DNA of 64,000 nucleotides from Planctomycetota bacterium. GTDB taxonomy: Bacteria; Planctomycetota; SZUA-567; H5-PLA8. The DNA lies in the NCBI GenBank assembly GCA_016200135.1, contig JACQFI010000045.1:55668-119667 (forward strand), read 5' to 3'. Below the pieces are notes generated by a model. That model made no database searches. It was not told the DNA's origin and was given only the letters and a program-made list of their open reading frames with translations. This document shows, piece by piece, positions 17,052-27,400 of the stretch (positions within the stretch are counted from its first letter, which is position 1; each line of letters opens with the position of its first letter). The translations under genes and the position numbers were made by a program.

Positions 17052-18110
17052 GTGCGACCAAGAAGCCTATTTTTCCGGGTAATTAAAGTCCACCGTTTGA
17101 AACTCTTTTTCAACTTCGCCTGCCTGCTTTTGCCACTTCTGCTAATAACTAGTCTCGAATTGCCCGGCGCGGAAGCGCCCGCGGCTCCGCCTTCCGACCT
17201 GCCCAAGGACGCCGTGGCCATCCCCATGAAGCTCTTCGCCGACCGCGTCTTCGTAACCGCCAAGGTCAACGATGATGCCACCGCCGAGTGCCTTATCGAC
17301 ACGGGCGCCGAGATCTCCCTGATCAACAAGGCACGCGTGAAGCTGAAGAATCTGCAGATCACCGGCACCGAACAGCTCCAGGGCGCGTTCGTGGGCGGGG
17401 TGGCCATGCAGAAGGCGATTCTTCCGTCGCTGCAGATCGGCGAGCGCGTCCACAAGAATATCGGCATCGGCGTGATCGACCACCGCGAAGGCCAGAAACT
17501 CGGGCAGATCGACATGCTGCTCGGCATGGACTTCCTCTCGCGCACCCGCTTCACGCTCGACTACGAACACGAGCGCCTCATTCTCTGGGCCTTCCGCAGC
17601 CCGCTGCCCGACGCGCCCAAAGGCTACGAACGCGAGCGCCTCCCGCTGCATCGTTCGCCGGGCGAGACCCTCCCGCACGTGGACGGCGTGGTGAACGGTA
17701 AGACGCGCGTCAACTTTCTGGTCGATTCCGGCGCCGGCGGACCCTTTTTCGTCGCGTTCCAGAAGCTCAGCGAGTACGGCTTCGACGACAGCGCCGCCGA
17801 GGCCGGTCGCCTGCGCCTCAACGACGGCGCCAAGGCCACGGAACTGATCATTCGCGAGGTCGTCTTCAAGCGCCTGGAGTTCGGCAAGGTAGCGGTGGAA
17901 AACCTGGCCGGCCGCGTCATCGACGCCTCGGTGGGAGTTGGCCCCCTGGCCAAGTCCGATCTACAGGCCGGCAACAACGTCCTCGGCACGCCCTTCCTTA
18001 AGCAACTCGCCGCCGTCCACTTCGACATGCCCGGCGGATGCCTGTACTTCGACCGCAAGAAGCCAGAGGCGCCCGGAGGCGCGTCGGCCGATACCGGTAA
18101 GCAGAAGTGA
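17052..18110 (+). CDS. Exported double retropepsin-like aspartic protease, 352 aa
   Basis: I chose GTG 17052 because GGGAGG lies 7 nt upstream and it precedes a strong membrane/signal segment ('LFFNFACLLLPLLLITSL'); an upstream TTG at 16965 would add 29 residues. Two retropepsin-type halves follow: the first has 'CLIDTGAEISLI' and 'LLGMDFLSRTRFTLDYE' (flap and hydrophobic-hydrophobic-Gly), the second 'NFLVDSGAGGPFF' and 'VLGTPFLKQLAAVHFD'. Both keep an active-site D-T/S-G triad, so a single chain may form the two-Asp catalytic centre that retropepsins normally build as dimers. Anchored in the inner membrane or periplasmic. The locus at 36436-37821 encodes a second, diverged protein of this plan. 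Confidence 0.82.
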   Translation: MRPRSLFFRVIKVHRLKLFFNFACLLLPLLLITSLELPGAEAPAAPPSDLPKDAVAIPMKLFADRVFVTAKVNDDATAECLIDTGAEISLINKARVKLKNLQITGTEQLQGAFVGGVAMQKAILPSLQIGERVHKNIGIGVIDHREGQKLGQIDMLLGMDFLSRTRFTLDYEHERLILWAFRSPLPDAPKGYERERLPLHRSPGETLPHVDGVVNGKTRVNFLVDSGAGGPFFVAFQKLSEYGFDDSAAEAGRLRLNDGAKATELIIREVVFKRLEFGKVAVENLAGRVIDASVGVGPLAKSDLQAGNNVLGTPFLKQLAAVHFDMPGGCLYFDRKKPEAPGGASADTGKQK

Positions 18111-18120
18111 CCCGGTAAAG

Positions 18121-18338
18121 TATTTTCGATTGAACGGTAGACGACCGGTTAGCGGACTAGTTGAAGGTAGTCCATCAATCGACGCTGTACTTTGCGTTTT
18201 AAGTTTTACGAGTTACGAGTCACTTTTCCCCACTTCGTCCCACAAGTTGACCGTTTAGCTGGAAGTTCTCGCTCCTTTTATGCTCCCATGTGCGAATGCC
18301 GTTAAATCGAAAATCCAAAGTCGGAAATCAAAAATAGC
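18121..18338. repeat. Intergenic mix of TGGTTAGC-, TTTTACG- and GAAAATCC-type repeat words
   Basis: Between the retropepsin-like and HIT genes: 'GACCGGTTAGCGGACTAG' near 18142, 'TTTTAAGTTTTACGAGTTACGAG' words near 18198-18222, and 'CGAAAATCCAAAGTCGGAAATC' words at 18308-18335. All three also occur elsewhere in the window as tandem arrays. No gene is seen here. Confidence 0.5.
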
Positions 18339-18339
18339 T

Positions 18340-18684
18340 TTACCCCGGCGGCCATTGCAGTGCGCGCCCACCCAGCAGGTGCATGTGTACGTGACTGACG
18401 GCCTGGCCGCCGTGCGCGCCGGTGTTGATCACCAGACGGTAGCCGGACTCGGCGATGCGTTCCTGCCGGGCAATATGCGTTGCGGCGAGGAGCATGCGGC
18501 CGAGCAGCGTCGCGTCCTTTGCGGTGAACTCAGCGAGCGACTCGTAATGCAGCTTGGGGATGATGAGAACGTGCACGGGCGCCATCGGGTTGATGTCGCG
18601 GAAGGCGATGAAGTCCGGGTCTTCGTAGACGACCATCGCCTGGAGTTCGCGCGAGCCGATCTTGCAGAAGACGCATTCGGGCAT
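18340..18684 (-). CDS. HIT family (histidine triad) hydrolase, 114 aa
   Basis: The ATG at 18684 has GAGGAG 5 nt upstream and gives the standard HINT-type length. 'CVFCKIGSRELQA' (a Cys pair that binds zinc in many HIT proteins), 'FRDINPMAPVHVLIIPKLHYESL' and the triad H-V-H-M-H-L-L-G-G near the C-terminus are all present. HINT-type proteins hydrolyse purine nucleotide phosphoramidates such as AMP-amino acid or AMP-lysine adducts, with the middle His as nucleophile. Cytoplasmic, single gene, no operon partner. Confidence 0.93.
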   Translation of the reverse strand: MPECVFCKIGSRELQAMVVYEDPDFIAFRDINPMAPVHVLIIPKLHYESLAEFTAKDATLLGRMLLAATHIARQERIAESGYRLVINTGAHGGQAVSHVHMHLLGGRALQWPPG

Positions 18685-18910
18685 GCCGGCTCCTCGAGGC
18701 TTTGCGGACGGGTCAGCCGAATTAAAGCACTCGCGGCGCGCCAATTCAAGGCCGCCCCGCCCCTTTTTCGAAATGATTCCGGAGCATTATTGGCCGGAAG
18801 GCGGAAGATTCAATTCATCGCTTTACAGCCGGAAATGAACGAGTAAAAGAGATGCCTGTTCCAAGCGTAATTCTGGAGTTGTTTCCAACGGCGCACAAAA
18901 AGGAGTCTCT

Positions 18911-19060
18911 ATGGCCAGGCCGCGTAGTTCGAAGAATTCTTCCGGCAGGCTGAAGCGCGGCCGCAAGCCCATCTTTACGGGCGAGCAGAAGCGCGTCCTC
19001 GACCGCCTGATTCGTGGCGCCCTGAAGGACCAGCTCCGCGGCCTCGTCAAGGCGCTCTAA
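18911..19060 (+). CDS. Small, highly basic protein, 49 aa
   Basis: ATG at 18911 follows AAAAAGGAG by 5-6 nt. The product starts MARPRSSKNSSGRLKRGRKP and ends with an amphipathic helix rich in Leu and Arg/Lys ('VLDRLIRGALKDQLRGLVKAL'-like; about residues 29-49). Roughly a third of residues are Lys or Arg. It may bind nucleic acid or ribosomes; no family recognised. It is flanked by non-coding DNA on both sides and has typical GC-rich third positions, which favours a real gene. Confidence 0.55.
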   Translation: MARPRSSKNSSGRLKRGRKPIFTGEQKRVLDRLIRGALKDQLRGLVKAL

Positions 19061-19254
19061 TCAATCCGTCCCACCTGCGCGTGACGGAGCGCATCACGGG
19101 CGAGCCGGTCAGTTCCGCTTATTTTAATGCGTCCAATGTCGGCCTATATTCAGGTCCCGCTAAGCCCATTTCCGCCCCCGTGCCATCCAAGATTTCCCGG
19201 CCGCATCGCCTCCAATTCGCACGTCTCCGCGAAGAAAAACGGGACGGTGACGAG

Positions 19255-19366
19255 ATGACTGGTTAGCTGGTTGCTTGGGTCGCTGGTTAACATCTCGTGC
19301 TTCTTATTACGTTTTACGCGTTACGTTTTACAAGTCTTGCTCTACGTTCTACGTTTCGCGTCCCAA
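19255..19366. repeat. TGGTTAGC and TTTTACG repeat words between genes
   Basis: 'GACTGGTTAGCTGGTTGC' and 'CGCTGGTTAACATC' (19256-19292) are followed by 'ACGTTTTACGCGTTACGTTTTAC' words and 'CTCTACGTTCTACGTTTCGCG' words (19308-19362). These are the same word families seen near 11551, 18200, 28300 and 31094, joined here in one block downstream of the permease gene. Confidence 0.6.
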
Positions 19367-21334
19367 TCAGTACAGCAACTGCGACACCGACTTCGAGATC
19401 ATGCCCACGGCCACGCTGCCGGCGCTCACCAGGCCCACACCGCAGCCGTAGCCCGCGGCCAGCACCGGAGCATACTGGCGCCACTTCTCCTGCCCGAAGC
19501 GCTTCTCGAAATAGTACCGCCCAATCAGCGCGCCGATCAGTTCGAAGACCAGCCCGTGCGGGCTGCCCATGCCGAAGCCCTGCACCGCACCGTAAACGAA
19601 GAGCGTCGGGAGGCTGAACGCGGCCAGGATCGAGAAGAGCACCACGCCGGAACTGAAGCCGATCCCAATCACCAGGGGCTTTAGCGCATCGAAGAACGGC
19701 GACTCGCCGCCAGTGGTCGAACTGTACAGCAGCAGTTGCGCGCGCGCGTTCGGGTCCCAGAAGATGTTCGCGTATGGGTATGCGTCCGACGGAATCGAGG
19801 CCAGGCTCCATATGAACTGGCTGAAGATAATACTGGCCGGAAGGATGATCAGTGGTACGAACAGTTCCGTCTTGATGATGCTGCGCAGGTTCGTGCCGGT
19901 CAGTTCCACTTGCCGGAACCCGACCGTCGCGTAGCCGTAATTCGTGATCGGGATCGGCGCGAACCAGATGCCGATGCCGCGGTAATCGCTCCAGCGGCTG
20001 GCAAGAATAAATCCGGCTTCGCGCACGTATGGAATGTTCACGCCGCGCCCGACCATGCCTTCCAGCCGCGCCGTCGCGTAGCTCACCACCGGCGTGTACA
20101 CGAACCCGTACAGCCCGAAGAACCAGATCGGGAAGTTCGGGACCAGGTACGCGCAGATCGCGATGTAACTGCACGTGGAAAAGAGGTAGATCGCGAGGCT
20201 CGTCCAGATCGAGAGATCGCCGCGGGCGACGTTCTTCTTCCAGAATTTGCTGAAGTCCATCTGCCCTTCCACCTTGGACGTGCTCACGGCGCGGAAGACA
20301 GCCCAGAAGCCTATCGCCGCAATGGAGAGCGAGATGCCGATGTTCCAGCTCATGTAGAAGTCGATAGAGTTCGAGAGCCCCGTTTGCGGCGTGTTCATGG
20401 ACTGCGTCCAGTGCGGCAGATAGCCCATCTTGTACAGCGCCGGGTTCATGATCAGCATGCTCAAGACGGCCACTACGCTGCCGATGACGGCCCAGAACGG
20501 CAACACGAAGCCCACGATGATCAGCCCCAGGTCGACGGTGAGGCCCATCGCCACCGCGGGCAGCACGTCGCTGGTCTTGTCGGTCAGTTCGATGAACGGG
20601 ATGGGAATGATCTGCACGGCCTGTCCAAAGACCGCACCCGTGATCGCCGGCACCGCGAAGTACACCGCGCCGAACATCAGCCCCAGCATCGTGCCGATCG
20701 AGAACGTGCGCCAGCGCCACGTCTGCTTCTCCTGCACGCTCTCGGCGAGCGCGATCGAGCCCGCCGCACCGACCGGCGCCATGGGGAAGGGGAGTTTCTC
20801 GACGTCGCTGGTGAAGCGGTACAACAGGTAGCCTAGCCCGAAGTGGTCGATGCGGCTGATCACGTTGCCCAGCACGATCATCCAGATCGGCGCCGCCCAG
20901 CCCCAGGACAGGAACGTCCGCCCCGCCGCGCGGATCTCTTCCGCCGGCGGCGAGACCCACCAGGGGAAGTCGCCGGTCATGTGCATGTCCGCAGCCGCGG
21001 GCGACGTGACCAGGTATTGCCGGAAGAGCAGCGTCTCGAAGGGCGACGAGAGCGCGATGCCCGCCATGTAATACAGTACGAACAGTTCCTGCTGCTTTAA
21101 GCTGATCATGCTGCGCTTGGCGATCTCGAGGAACAAGATCACCGTCACCCAGCGCGCCGCCGCGTCGATGCTCGCCGAACCCACCACCAGCCCCATGTAC
21201 ATCGAGGCCGGCATCATCACGAAGCCGAGGAAGACCGCGCCCACGATCGTGCGCCACGAGAAGCCCTCCTCGAACTTGTCGGGGGGCGACATGATGCGGC
21301 GGTACTGTTCGAGTTCGTTATCGATCGCGGCCAT
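19367..21334 (-). CDS. OPT-like multi-pass permease (DUF6785-type), 655 aa
   Basis: After a ~25-residue cytoplasmic leader, hydrophobic segments recur along the entire chain ('IVGAVFLGFVMMPASMYMGLV', 'LFVLYYMAGIAL', 'PIWMIVLGNVIS', 'GFVLPFWAVIGSVVAVLSML', 'ISLSIAAIGFWAVF', 'VLFSILAAFSLPTLFVYGAV'), about a dozen membrane spans. The pattern and the 'MYMGL' and 'GFVLPFWAVIGS' motifs match the oligopeptide-transporter-like proteins found in planctomycetes and annotated as DUF6785/DUF6784; that assignment is from memory, not a search. Substrate unknown. It follows the giant FtsX-like gene on the same strand with a 76-nt gap, so co-expression is possible. Confidence 0.7.
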   Translation of the reverse strand: MAAIDNELEQYRRIMSPPDKFEEGFSWRTIVGAVFLGFVMMPASMYMGLVVGSASIDAAARWVTVILFLEIAKRSMISLKQQELFVLYYMAGIALSSPFETLLFRQYLVTSPAAADMHMTGDFPWWVSPPAEEIRAAGRTFLSWGWAAPIWMIVLGNVISRIDHFGLGYLLYRFTSDVEKLPFPMAPVGAAGSIALAESVQEKQTWRWRTFSIGTMLGLMFGAVYFAVPAITGAVFGQAVQIIPIPFIELTDKTSDVLPAVAMGLTVDLGLIIVGFVLPFWAVIGSVVAVLSMLIMNPALYKMGYLPHWTQSMNTPQTGLSNSIDFYMSWNIGISLSIAAIGFWAVFRAVSTSKVEGQMDFSKFWKKNVARGDLSIWTSLAIYLFSTCSYIAICAYLVPNFPIWFFGLYGFVYTPVVSYATARLEGMVGRGVNIPYVREAGFILASRWSDYRGIGIWFAPIPITNYGYATVGFRQVELTGTNLRSIIKTELFVPLIILPASIIFSQFIWSLASIPSDAYPYANIFWDPNARAQLLLYSSTTGGESPFFDALKPLVIGIGFSSGVVLFSILAAFSLPTLFVYGAVQGFGMGSPHGLVFELIGALIGRYYFEKRFGQEKWRQYAPVLAAGYGCGVGLVSAGSVAVGMISKSVSQLLY

Positions 21335-21410
21335 TCGGCTCTTAGCTCTCGGTTCTCAATGCAACCCGCTTCAATCCCTGCAACTAATCCTCAGCACTCA
21401 GCACTTCTTC

Positions 21411-24400
21411 CTACGCTCCCGCATCGCTCGCCGGCTTCGGCTCCAACGGCTGGGCAGCGGGTTCTTCTTCGTCCTCGTCCCCGCGGTTGTCCAACTCTTC
21501 CCGCTGTGGCAGTTCCATCCCCTCAGGCGGCGGCCAGCCGACGGCCTCGAATGCTTCCTGGAACTGGTAGTAGCCCCGGATGGCGTAATCGAGCCGCTGC
21601 GGCGGCGAGAACGTGCGCCAGATCAGCAGGTGCTTACGCAGCGCGTTAAGGAAGGGGAGGTTCACGCGCTGCCACGACGTTACGTAGCCCGAGATGCGGA
21701 AGAACGACGCCTCGGTCACGTACAGGCCCTCGGTCGTCGGTACGACGTAGATCTGCACTTCCTGCGAGACGCCCAGGTCGTACGGCGAGAGCCAGGCGAT
21801 GAAAAAGAGGCACATGCCCTGCCCGTGGTCGGTGTGAAACGCCTCGAGCGTCACCTCTTTCGCCGTGAACTTGCCCAGCGACGACTCCGCGTGACTGTCG
21901 AAGTATTCGTGCAAGAAGAGCGCCGCGCCCGGCACCAGGTCGCGCTGGAAACTGAACGGCAGTTCGAGCGAGATCTCGTCGCCCACCGGGTCCGGCACGC
22001 CCCAACTCCGCTCTTCTGACGGCGAGGCCGCGCGCGAGGCCTCCCACATCGGGTAGATCGTCGAGACCACCACCGCGAGCATCACCAGCCCGGTCACGAA
22101 GACCGCGGACGAGGACGAGTAGTTCAGATACAGGCCGCCGATGCCGAGCTGTTCGCCGAAGACCTGGATGAACTTCGCTGTGCCCTGGCCCAGGAGGTAG
22201 CCGAGGATCGCGCCCAGGGTCGCGTAGACGATCGCTTCGGCCAGGAACAGCGCCGAGATGTGCGACGGCGCGAGCCCCAGCGCGCTGAAGATCTTGATCT
22301 CGCGGTTGCGCTCGTACACCGCGCCGATCATCACGTTCAGCAGGATCAGAATGGAGATCGCCATCGGGACCACCAGGTTGCCCGCGCCGGAGAGGCTCGT
22401 CGAGGGCGTGCTCGCGTACAGCCGCCGCCGGCCTTCGATACCCACGAAAAGATTCTTCTGCACGCGCTTGAGCAGCCGGTCCTTCACGTAGTCCAGCTTC
22501 TTCGGGTCGTCGATCTTCACCGCCACCGAGCGCAGGTCCGCGCCCAGAAGCACCGCCAGCGACCACGGCACGATCACCGACTCGCCGGCGCTCACGTGCT
22601 GGTACTTGTTCGACGAGACGCCCTGGATCGACTCCACGTCCGCCGTCTGGTCCGACTTCGCTTCCGCGCCCCGCGACGCCTGGCTCGCCGAGAAGTCCAC
22701 CGGCGTCATCGGTTCGCCGTCCAGGTCGCGGATGTCGTTGCCGAAGACGTCCGGCTTGTAGACGCCGATCACCTCCACCTCGTAGCTGCCCAGCTTCAGC
22801 TTCTGGCCGAGGGCCTTCTCCGGCGTCCAGTCCTCTTCCTTCACGCCGACGGGCCGCAGGATTGTCGACAGCGAAGTGGGGATCAGGATCACCGAGCGGT
22901 CGCCCTCCTTCAGCCAGCGCCCCGCGGCGAGGGACTCCTTGATCTTGTCCGGGAAGAGTTCCGCTTCGTGCGGCGAGAGCCCCATCATCGACGACGGCGA
23001 GGCGATCTTGCCTTCCCCGTTGATCAGGTCGACGAAGATCTTCTGGTCCGCCTTCGCCACGCGCCAGAAGCGCGGCACCACGCGCAGATGTTCCGGTTCC
23101 AGCTCGCTCACGAACTCGTCGTAGGCCTCGACGCGCAGGTTGTCCCAGTTGAGCTGCCGCATCATGATGCCCTGGTACGGCGCGTCCTTCTCAACGCCGG
23201 GCGAGAGGTCGATGTGCGCCTGCGAGATCGAGGGCACCATGCTGGTGAACGAAAGCGCCGTGAACGTCAGCAGCACTACGGTGAGGCACGTCAGGAACGT
23301 GCGCAGCTTGCGCCGCCGCATCTGGCTGATGCCGAGCGTCACCGCCACCAGCCCTGCGCTCGCCCGGTTCACATCCGCCGACTGCACGCCCTGCATGCCC
23401 TGTTGCATCATGCGCATCTCGGCGTTGAACTTCCCGTACACGATCGCGATCACGATCGACGCCAGGCTCATGATCACGAATGCCAGCAGAATGATCGGCG
23501 GCGCCGCCACCAGGCTGAACGCGGGATGCACCCACCACAGCAGCCCGAACATCAGCACGAACGCGCCGAAGAACGCGCCGATCTGCCGCTCGATGGTCGG
23601 GCTCGCGATCAGCAGGCGTTCCATGAAGAAGCAGAACGGCAGCAGCAGGAAGAGGTAGAAGACCACGCCCATCACCGAATCGTGCGCCGTGCCCAGCACC
23701 TCGGGATACGCGCGCGACTCCAGGCCCCACGCTTCCGTGTAGCGCTGCCACGCCGTCCCGTACTTGCCCGCCTTCTCCGCGACTGCGGCCTCGCCCAGTC
23801 GCAGCTTGGCCAAGTTATGCAGGCCGGGGTCCTGGTTGGTGAGCACGAACGGTTCCTTCGCGGAAGTTGTCCCAGCGTAGGGCTGGTCGAGCACCAGCGC
23901 GTTCGGGCCCTTCACTGCCTTCACGCCATAGCTCTGGCCCGTCGCCAGCACGCGGAAGCGCATGCGCAGGCAGTGGTCGCCCCAGGGCTTCGCGTCCGCG
24001 GGCCCGCCGTCGCGCTCCACTTCGTCGCTGCCTTCGGTGACCTTCACCGTGCCGGCTGAATCCGCGCCAGGGTAATCCGGGTTGTCCAGTTTCGGGTTGC
24101 CGATCGAATGGGCGCGCAGTTCGCCGAGCCGCTGCTCACCCAGGCACCACAGGTCGATGCCCGTGCGCTTGGGCAGCCACGGCAGCACCTTCTTGGTGCC
24201 AAGTTGGAAGCCCGGGCCGCGCGCCTCGGCCGCGGTGACCTTCGCGGACTCTTCCTTATTCAGCAGCCGCTCGACGACCGGCTCCTGCACGTCCAGCAGT
24301 GTCAGCCGCACGCCGAACTGCCCTTCGCGGAAGAGGCATTTAATGCGCGTCCCGGGTTCCGCGTACAGCACCCGGTGGGCTTCCTGGAGGTAGCTGTTGG

Positions 24401-27400
24401 TCGAGCCGAACGCCTGCGGCTGGGATTCCGTCTGGCCCGCCAGTAGCTTACAGTTTCGCAGCGGCACGAAGTAACGCGGGTCGATCAGGTCCAGCGCCGC
24501 CACGCCCTGCGCCGCGAAGAGCTCCACCTGTTCCGTGCGCGTCTTCGCGCCGATGAACGAGGCGAACGAGCGGTTCTCGTCCAGCCCGTGCTTGGGCTTG
24601 TTCGTCACGAACGTGATCTCGCCCGACTCTGGGTCGCAGGCTTGCAGCTCGAAGTTCCAACGCGCACCGGTGCGCAAGCCCGGCATGCGCGCCTGCCCCA
24701 GCGGGTTGGTACACTCGTACGGCCCCAGCCGCACGCCCGCCGCGCTCAGCGGTTCCATGCAGGTGAAGACCAGCGCGTCCGGCACCGGAATATCCGGGAA
24801 GATGCTGCGCGAGCCGCCGCGCCGCACGGTCTTGAAGATCACCTGCGCGAAGCCGGTGAAGCGCAGCTTCTCGTTGAAGCGGCTCTCCTGCGTCACGCTG
24901 CCTTCGGCCATGAAGCGCCTTAAGAAGGGCCCGGCCAGCCGCAACTGCGAGTCCACGTTGCTCCACGGAGATTTCTGGTTCTCCGCGGGCTGCAGGTTCA
25001 GGCGCTCCAGGGTGTCCTGCGGGTTGTCCCAGCCCAGGCGCCGGTCGTACGGCGTTGCCAGCGTCAGCCCGCGCACCTGGGCCTGCACCGCGATCTCCGT
25101 CGCCAGCGCCAGCGGCGTGCCGAGGAACGTGTCCCAGCGCCGGCCCTTGTTCTCCAGCAGCGTGTCCGGCATCAGCGAGCCGGCGTCGTTGCCGCCCTGC
25201 GATTTCTCCACCGCTCGCGCGATGGGCATCACCATGCGGCCCCAGTAGCCTTTGTACTTGCTCTCGATGTCGCCCGGCTGGTTGTAGAACGCGCCCTTGT
25301 AGAAGAGCCCCACGCCCTCGTGGCCCGCGGAGAGGTCCAGCGAGAGGAAGAGCGTTTTGCGGCCCGTCTCGTTCTCGCAGGCGCGCGAGAGCCGGTCCGC
25401 GGCGAGTTCGTTGAAGCAGCGGTTGCTCTTGCGCCGGTCGTACTCCAGCCAGGCCCACGCCCGTTGCTCGGCCGCCCGCGCCAGCGTCAGCCGTGCGACG
25501 CGGTCCAGTTTGTCCTTCAGCCGGTCGAGGTTTTCCGGCGGATGCAGGCTCAGGCCCTGCGTGGTCAAGGTGTACAGGAAGCGCCCCGCGTCCTCGTACT
25601 CCAGGCGCTCCTTCTCGATCCGGTCGAATTCGTCCAGGTCCGCCTTGGCGCGCGGGTCCTTGGCGAGCACCGCCTGCACCGTGGCTGCCTCGCGCTTCTT
25701 CCCCGCCAATTCGTACACCGGCACGATGTCGGTCTCGGCGCGCATCACGCGGAGCTGCCGTTCGAGTTCCGTCTCCTGCGTTGCCGCGTCTTCCTTCATC
25801 ATGTTGAGCGCTTCGTCGAGCCGGGCTCCGCGGTCCCCGATGCGGTCTGTGCCGGCGAGAGACGAGAGGAACGGCAGCAGGCAGTAGAAGACCGCCAGCA
25901 CCACCGCCACGAAGAACTGCACCAGTCCCAGCAGCAGCCGCGCCGTGTAGCGCTCACGCAGGCCCATAATCGCCGCGCCCGCGGCCACGATTAGCGCGAA
26001 CCAGAAGAACGCTGTCAGCACCGCGCTCAGGCTCAGGGCGGCGGCGACCAGGTATTCCTTGCCCACGATCCCGCCGAAGACCAGCAGCCCCAGCGCCAGC
26101 AGCGGCGAGGAGAGCTTCTTCCGCACCTGCCCGATGCCCATCAACAGCAGCGCGATGACCGCGATCAGGCTGTTCACCGAGACGCCGCCCTTCTTGGCGA
26201 TCTCCTCGGCCTTCATCGCTTCCAAGTCTCGGCTGTCGGTGTCGGCCTCGTACGCTTTCGCGGCCTTGTCGGCGAACTCCAGCAGCTTCCCGCGCTCCAG
26301 CCGCTGCAGCACCGTCTCCGGGCCGCCTTGCGCGGCCTGCGTCAGGATGCCGTCGTAGGTGGAGCCTGTAACCGTGTTCGCGCGGTCCTTGCCCGCGTAG
26401 ATGCTCACCTTGCCCAGCGTCTTCGCTAGTTCACCTTCACTGCTGCTCTCGGGGAGCTTCTCGATCGCCGAGAAGAACTCGCGCTCGCCCTTCAAGCCCT
26501 GGAAGTGCCCGTTGCAGAAGAGCAGTAGCGTGTCGCGCGGCGGCGGCGCTTCACGGTAGCGGCGCGCGAGTTCCAGCAGTGCCGCGCACGAGAGCGCCTG
26601 CTCCGCGCCCGGCGCGATGGCCGGCACCGCCGAGTTCGAGTCGTAGTAGGCGGCCAGCACGACGGTCGAGGCGAGTTCGCCGCGCAGTTCGTCCAGGGGC
26701 GCCTTGAGCGCGCCCGCGTCGGCTTGTTCGGCCTTCAGGCCCGCGTCGAGTTCCGCCAGCGCCGTCTGCAGCTCGCGCAGCGAGACCTTATCCTGTCCGA
26801 GCAGCTCCGCCGCCTTGTCGCGCGCGGCCTTGGCCGCGTCCGCATTGGGCGTCAGCGCCTGGACCTTCGCCTTGAGCTTGTCCGCTTCCTTCACCTGGCC
26901 CATTACCGCGCCGCTGCCCGGGACCAGCAGGTAAAGGTTCTCCCAGATCTCGCGCTTCCAGGCCGTGGTGAGCTTCGCGGTACCCTTCGCGACGGCCTTC
27001 TTTGTCCGCTCCTGTTCGAGGAACGCCTTCAGCGCCAGGCCGTCCTTGCGCGGCATCCAGAAGCGCGGGAATTCCACAGGCGTGTTGCAGAAGAGCCGCT
27101 CGAGATTCGGCCGCAGCGCGGTCTCGGGTTCGATGTAGAGGACGGCCTTCGCGCCAAAGCCCGCCGCCTGCGTCCAGCGCGCCTCGCCCGAATCCCGCCG
27201 CCCTTCCGGAAAGTCCAGCACCACCAGCGCGCCGTCCACCGGCAGGTCGTCGAAGTCCGTCGCCTGCCCGCGCCCTGCGTAAATCACCGGGCCGCTCAGG
27301 CCGGAACGCCCCGTCGCGGCCAGTGCCGCGCCGTTCGGCCAGACCGCATAGATCGGGAAGGTTCCCAGCGAGCCGTCCGCGCCCGTTACTTGCAGCTTGC

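Noticed and set aside
19255..19366. CRISPR array
   Set aside because: The repeats are short, degenerate and of mixed words with no uniform spacers; the same holds for all other repeat blocks in the window.
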